Below are positions 5,848-9,022 of a DNA stretch of 9,022 bases, piece by piece. The notes under the pieces are model-generated. The model was not told the DNA's origin. It was given only the letters and a program-made list of their open reading frames with translations, and did not search any database. Where the stretch lies: positions 1 to 9,022 of the forward strand of contig SKJZ01000136.1 of assembly GCA_007121755.1 (NCBI GenBank), given 5' to 3'. Both the position numbers and the translations under genes were made by a program. This DNA comes from Halorhodospira sp. GTDB taxonomy: Bacteria > Pseudomonadota > Gammaproteobacteria > Nitrococcales > Halorhodospiraceae. The stretch's first letter is position 1. Each line of letters opens with the position of its first letter.

Positions 5848-7399
5848 AGACGTCCGCCGCTTGCGGATGGCGGCGGTCGGCGGCCCCGACGAGGATCTTG
5901 TTCAGCGCATTGATGTACGCCTTGGCCGACGCGATAACAATATCGACGTCGGCGCCCTGGCCGTTGACCACGCGCCCGGCGCGTTCCAAGCGCACTGTCA
6001 CCTCGCCCTGGGAGTCGGTCCCGGTGGTGATATTGCTTACCGAGTAGAGCAGCAACTCCGTCCCCGACTGCAGCAGCGAATCGATCGCCTTGAACGCGGC
6101 GTCGACCGGACCGCTGCCGGGGGCCACAGCTTGTCTCTCCTCGCCGTTGACCAAGAGTGCGACCGAGGCCTCTGGGGTCTCTCCCGTCTCCGAACAGACC
6201 CGCAGCGAGAGCAGCTTAATCCGTTCGTTCTCTAAAGCGGAACCAGCTTCGGTGACCAACGCCTGAAGATCCTCATCGAAGATCTCGTGCTTCTTGTCGG
6301 CGAGGGCCTTGAAGCGCATGAACGCCTCATTAAGTTGCTCCTCCGACTGCAGGGCAATGCCGAGTTCCGTCAACCGGCTGCGGAAGGCGTTACGCCCCGA
6401 GTGCTTGCCGAGGACCATCCGGTTGGCGTGCCAGCCAACATCCTCCGCCCGCATGATCTCGTAGGTCTCCCGATGTTTCAGCACCCCGTCCTGATGGATG
6501 CCGGACTCGTGGGCGAAAGCGTTGACGCCAACAATCGCCTTGTTCGGTTGAACGTGAAAGCCGGTGATATTCGCCACCAATTTCGAGGTGGGCACGATCT
6601 CAGCGGCGTTGATTCGCGTCTCGCAATCGTAGATGTCCTGGCGGGTGCGCACCGCCATGACGATCTCCTCCAGCGCCGCATTGCCGGCGCGCTCGCCGAG
6701 GCCGTTGATGGTGCACTCCACCTGCCGCGCCCCTTGGCGCACGGCGGCCAGGGAATTGGCCACCGCCAACCCAAGATCGTTATGGCAGTGGACCGAAAAG
6801 ACGGCCTTATCGGAATTCGGAATGCGCTCACGCAAGCTCTTGATCAAATGGCCGAACTGTTCCGGCACGTTGTATCCGACCGTATCCGGGATATTGATGG
6901 TGCCGGCGCCGGCGTCGATTGCCGCCTCGATGATGCGGCACAGAAAGTCGAAATCGGAACGCCCAGCGTCCTCCGGTGAAAACTCCACATCATCGCAAAG
7001 TTGACGGGCCAGACGAACGGCCTTGACCGCGGCGTCCAAGACATCGTCGGGCTCCATTTGCAGCTTCGCCTGCATGTGGATCGGCGACGTCGCGATAAAG
7101 GTGTGAATGCGCCCGGCTTCCGCCTCGGCCAAGGCTTCGCCGGCCGCCCGCAGATCGGCCTCGCGCGCCCGCGCCAGACCGCAGACACGGCTCTCCTTGA
7201 TGCTCTGCGCGACGGCCCGAACGCTCTCAAAGTCGCCCTTGCTTGCCGCGGGAAACCCGGCCTCAATCACATCGACCCGCAGCCGCTCCAGACCCTTGGC
7301 AATACGGATCTTCTCCTCGCGCGTCATGGTGGCCCCAGGGCTCTGCTCCCCGTCGCGCAAGGTCGTATCGAAAATGATCAGATGCTCTCGCTCTCCCAT
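5846..7399 (-). CDS. leuA: 2-isopropylmalate synthase LeuA
   Basis: Condenses acetyl-CoA with 2-oxoisovalerate to 2-isopropylmalate, the committed step of leucine synthesis, in the cytoplasm. The ATG at 7399 gives 517 residues, the usual size; it follows a purine-rich AGAGAGAG sequence and begins MGEREHLIIFDTTLRDGEQSPG. The open frame continues to 7546, but that extension covers the promoter and dyad and reads as non-protein-like sequence. The HMGL-like TIM barrel carries the signature DTTLRDGEQ (11-19, Asp16), HCHNDLG (204-210) and GLGERAGN ending at Asn240, supplying the expected divalent-metal ligands Asp16, His204, His206 and Asn240. The C-terminal third (LSLRVCSETGETPEASVALLVNGEE onwards) is the LeuA dimer regulatory domain that binds leucine for feedback inhibition. 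It lies downstream of ilvC and pssA, an order conserved in many beta- and gammaproteobacteria, and seems to lead into udg and rimI. Confidence 0.97.
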   Translation of the reverse strand: MGEREHLIIFDTTLRDGEQSPGATMTREEKIRIAKGLERLRVDVIEAGFPAASKGDFESVRAVAQSIKESRVCGLARAREADLRAAGEALAEAEAGRIHTFIATSPIHMQAKLQMEPDDVLDAAVKAVRLARQLCDDVEFSPEDAGRSDFDFLCRIIEAAIDAGAGTINIPDTVGYNVPEQFGHLIKSLRERIPNSDKAVFSVHCHNDLGLAVANSLAAVRQGARQVECTINGLGERAGNAALEEIVMAVRTRQDIYDCETRINAAEIVPTSKLVANITGFHVQPNKAIVGVNAFAHESGIHQDGVLKHRETYEIMRAEDVGWHANRMVLGKHSGRNAFRSRLTELGIALQSEEQLNEAFMRFKALADKKHEIFDEDLQALVTEAGSALENERIKLLSLRVCSETGETPEASVALLVNGEERQAVAPGSGPVDAAFKAIDSLLQSGTELLLYSVSNITTGTDSQGEVTVRLERAGRVVNGQGADVDIVIASAKAYINALNKILVGAADRRHPQAADV

Positions 7400-7472
7400 G
7401 GCTCTCTCTGCTCTTTGCCGGCGGCGCTGGCAGGAGTACTGTCTTGGCCTCTTATCCCGGTTCAAGGATTCG

Positions 7473-7501
7473 AATATAACCGCACTGCCGCAGTGCGGCA
7501 A
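7473..7501 (-). promoter_or_regulatory. Candidate sigma-70 promoter of leuA
   Basis: Minus strand: TTGCCG (7501-7496; 4 of 6 to TTGACA), a 17-bp spacer, then TATATT (7478-7473; 5 of 6 to TATAAT). Transcription would start near 7466, giving a leader of about 67 nt with no run of Leu codons, so classical leader-peptide attenuation is not suggested. This is a pattern match only. Confidence 0.5.
7480..7498. promoter_or_regulatory. 19-bp dyad inside the leuA promoter: operator or hairpin
   Basis: ccgcactg (7480-7487) and cagtgcgg (7491-7498) form a perfect 8-bp inverted repeat around ccg. The dyad fills the spacer of the candidate leuA promoter and touches its -35 box, the position expected of an operator. 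As RNA it would be a stable GC-rich hairpin followed by TTATATT, so it could instead end the pssA transcript. The two readings are not exclusive. Confidence 0.5.
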
Positions 7502-7558
7502 CAGCCGCCTATCGCAACGTAACCTAAGACTGTAATTGAAATACAACGCTTCTGGCGG

Positions 7559-8335
7559 CTAACCATCGCTGCCATCGGAACGGCGATTCTGCCGCCGACG
7601 GCGCAAACGGGTCACGGTCAATACCGGCCCCGACAACAGATAGGCGAAGAAACCGAAGAACAGCGCCGTCGGCGGATGGACCGAAACCAGGATCACCGCC
7701 AACACCAATCCGACCACCACGATAAAGCGCACACGGTAGCGCAGGTCGTACTCTTTGAAGCTCTCGTAGCGGACGTTGCTGACCATCAGCACCGCGGCAA
7801 CCGCCGTCAACACGCCGGAGAAGACAGCCGCCTCGGGCATCGCGAGCCCCACGTGAGAGCCGAACCAGACCAGCCCGGCCACCGCGCCAGCAGCCGCCGG
7901 GCTCGGAAGCCCCTGAAAGTAACGCTTGTCGGCGACACCGACCTGGGTGTTGAAACGCGCCAAGCGGAGCGCGGCGCACGCCACGAAGAGGAACGCCGCC
8001 AGCCAACCCAGATTGTCCCAAGGAACCCCGGCGCCGATATTCCCCAACGCCCAGAGAAAGACCACTACCGCCGGGGCCAACCCGAAACTGACCATATCGG
8101 CGAGGGAGTCGTACTGCACTCCGAAATCGCTCTGGGTATTGGTCATCCGGGCGACACGGCCGTCTAGCCCGTCGAAGACCATGGCGATGTAGATGGAGAT
8201 GGCGGCCATGCGGAAGTCGCCATCGACCGCGGAGACGATGGCCAGGAACCCGAAAAAGAGACACCCCGTGGTCAACAGATTGGGCAACAGATAGATGCCC
8301 CGCCTGCGGCGGCGTTGCGAGGTTCCTTTAGCCAT
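7559..8335 (-). CDS. pssA: CDP-diacylglycerol--serine O-phosphatidyltransferase PssA
   Basis: Integral inner-membrane enzyme that joins CDP-diacylglycerol and serine to give phosphatidylserine and CMP, on the way to phosphatidylethanolamine. It has 258 residues from the ATG at 8335, with AGGGA a few bases upstream. An Arg-rich N-terminus precedes the first hydrophobic segment (residues 15-37). The CDP-alcohol phosphotransferase signature D-x2-D-G-x2-A-R-x8-G-x3-D-x3-D is complete: Asp55, Asp58, Arg63, Gly72, Asp76 and Asp80. Several further hydrophobic stretches follow, the last two separated only by VHPPT, and the protein ends in a basic, hydrophilic tail (RLRRRRQNRRSDGSDG). This is the multi-span CDP-OH type of PssA, not the peripheral phospholipase D-like type of E. 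coli. It starts 28 nt after the ilvC stop, so co-transcription is likely unless the hairpin at 8355-8382 terminates. In many beta- and gammaproteobacteria pssA lies in this branched-chain amino acid cluster. Confidence 0.95.
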   Translation of the reverse strand: MAKGTSQRRRRRGIYLLPNLLTTGCLFFGFLAIVSAVDGDFRMAAISIYIAMVFDGLDGRVARMTNTQSDFGVQYDSLADMVSFGLAPAVVVFLWALGNIGAGVPWDNLGWLAAFLFVACAALRLARFNTQVGVADKRYFQGLPSPAAAGAVAGLVWFGSHVGLAMPEAAVFSGVLTAVAAVLMVSNVRYESFKEYDLRYRVRFIVVVGLVLAVILVSVHPPTALFFGFFAYLLSGPVLTVTRLRRRRQNRRSDGSDG

Positions 8336-8354
8336 CGTCCCTAGGCTTGCAAAG

Positions 8355-8382
8355 GCTGGTCGATCACTCCCGATCGACCAGC
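8355..8382 (-). terminator. Perfect hairpin spanning the ilvC stop codon
   Basis: gctggtcgatc (8355-8365) and gatcgaccagc (8372-8382) are perfect 11-bp inverted repeats with a 6-nt loop. On the minus strand the stem includes the last codons of ilvC and part of its TGA (8366-8364), and is followed by CTTTGC. The stem is strong but the T tract is poor, so it is either a weak terminator or a 3'-end stability or processing element between ilvC and pssA. Confidence 0.5.
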
Positions 8383-9022
8383 TTCTTCGCCGTAATCCAC
8401 GGCATCATGGCCCGCAGCCGCGTCCCCACCTCTTCGATCGGGTGCTCGGCGGAGAGCCGGCGGCGCGCGTGGAGCGTCGGCGCCCCGGCCTTGTTCTCCA
8501 GCACGAACTCCTTGGCGAACTCGCCGTTCTGGATCTCGCGCAGGATCTCTTTCATCGCGGCGCGGGACTGCTCGTTGATAACCCGCGGCCCGCGCGTGAA
8601 GTCACCGTACTCGGCGGTGTTGGAGACCGAGTAGCGCATATTGGCCAGACCGCCCTCGTAGAGCAGGTCGACAATCAGCTTGGTCTCGTGGAGGCACTCG
8701 AAGTACGCCATCTCCGGGGCGTAGCCAGCGTCGACCAGGGTCTCGAAACCGGCCTCGATGAGGGCGGCGATACCGCCACAGAGTACTGTCTGCTCACCGA
8801 AGAGATCGGTCTCGGTCTCCTCGCGGAACGAGGTTTCGATGATCCCCGAACGGCCGCCCCCGTTGGCCACGGCGTAAGCCAGCGCGACCTCTTTGGCCTT
8901 ACCGCTGGCGTCCTGATGCACGGCGATCAACGAGGGGACGCCGCCGCCCTCGACATAGGTGGAGCGCACCAGATGGCCCGGCCCCTTGGGGGCGATCATG
9001 ATGACGTCGATCTCGGGCCGCG
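8364..9022 (-). CDS. ilvC: Ketol-acid reductoisomerase IlvC, C-terminal part (5' end outside the window)
   Basis: Converts 2-acetolactate to 2,3-dihydroxyisovalerate (and the isoleucine counterpart) using NADPH and magnesium, in the cytoplasm. About 219 C-terminal residues are present, running from the end of the Rossmann domain (RPEIDVIMIAPKGPGH) into the helical knotted domain. The metal and substrate residues are visible: ETDLFGEQ, with the Asp and Glu ligands, FECLHETKLIVDLLYEGG, with the second Glu pair, and the conserved Ser in YSVSNTAEYGDFTRGPRV. There is a single knotted domain followed by a short tail ending in LVDRE, which marks it as class I (about 338 residues in full), not the longer class II form of E. 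coli. The true start lies beyond position 9022; ilvB/ilvI and ilvN/ilvH would be expected upstream by analogy. A hairpin overlaps its stop codon, and pssA follows 28 nt later. Confidence 0.97.
   Translation of the reverse strand, partial: RPEIDVIMIAPKGPGHLVRSTYVEGGGVPSLIAVHQDASGKAKEVALAYAVANGGGRSGIIETSFREETETDLFGEQTVLCGGIAALIEAGFETLVDAGYAPEMAYFECLHETKLIVDLLYEGGLANMRYSVSNTAEYGDFTRGPRVINEQSRAAMKEILREIQNGEFAKEFVLENKAGAPTLHARRRLSAEHPIEEVGTRLRAMMPWITAKKLVDRE

Noticed and set aside
7400..7546. 49-codon N-terminal extension of leuA
   Set aside because: It passes through the candidate promoter and dyad, reads as non-conserved Arg-rich sequence and makes LeuA longer than its family.
7503..7560. Inverted repeat agccgcc/ggcggct between pssA and leuA
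   Set aside because: Seven bp arms separated by 44 nt are not convincing in a GC-rich gap, and one arm lies in the pssA stop region.

Overview
The window reads as the chromosome of a GC-rich (by eye about 60% or more) gammaproteobacterium. The gene order ilvC-pssA-leuA, a type-4 Fe-S uracil-DNA glycosylase, RimI and a class I PHA synthase all fit a PHA-storing lineage such as Ectothiorhodospiraceae/Chromatiales. This placement is inferred from gene content and order, not from a search. Every convincing gene lies on the minus strand, so transcription runs from right to left and the first transcribed gene is at the high-coordinate end.

Right part, 9022 to 4509: the 3' two-thirds of ilvC, which is cut by the window edge; pssA; leuA; a family-4 uracil-DNA glycosylase; and rimI. 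ilvC and leuA are two steps of branched-chain amino acid synthesis, and pssA makes phosphatidylserine. An 11-bp perfect hairpin spans the ilvC stop codon. A candidate sigma-70 promoter with a 19-bp dyad between its -35 and -10 boxes sits before leuA. The glycosylase Shine-Dalgarno overlaps the leuA stop, and rimI starts in a GTGA overlap with the glycosylase stop, so leuA-udg-rimI looks like one coupled transcript. phaC follows rimI after a 54-nt gap and may be its last gene.

Middle, 2805 to 2618: a 188-bp gap holding an imperfect palindromic element of the 'GTCATTGCGAG...GCAATCTCC' kind, a REP-like dispersed intergenic repeat.

Left part, 2617 to 1: two consecutive outer-membrane lipoprotein genes with similar N-termini (lipidated Cys at residue 29 in both). 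The first is complete, with 663 residues: a lipoprotein anchor, an Asn/Gly/Pro/Glu-rich stalk made of five 16-residue repeats, a fibronectin type III-like domain and two DUF1566/Lcl C-terminal-like domains. The second runs off the left edge and shows an InlB B-repeat-like module. A terminator-like hairpin lies between them. This left part is the accessory, surface-exposed section; the rest is housekeeping. I saw no tRNA, rRNA, CRISPR, transposase or clear novel multi-gene system.
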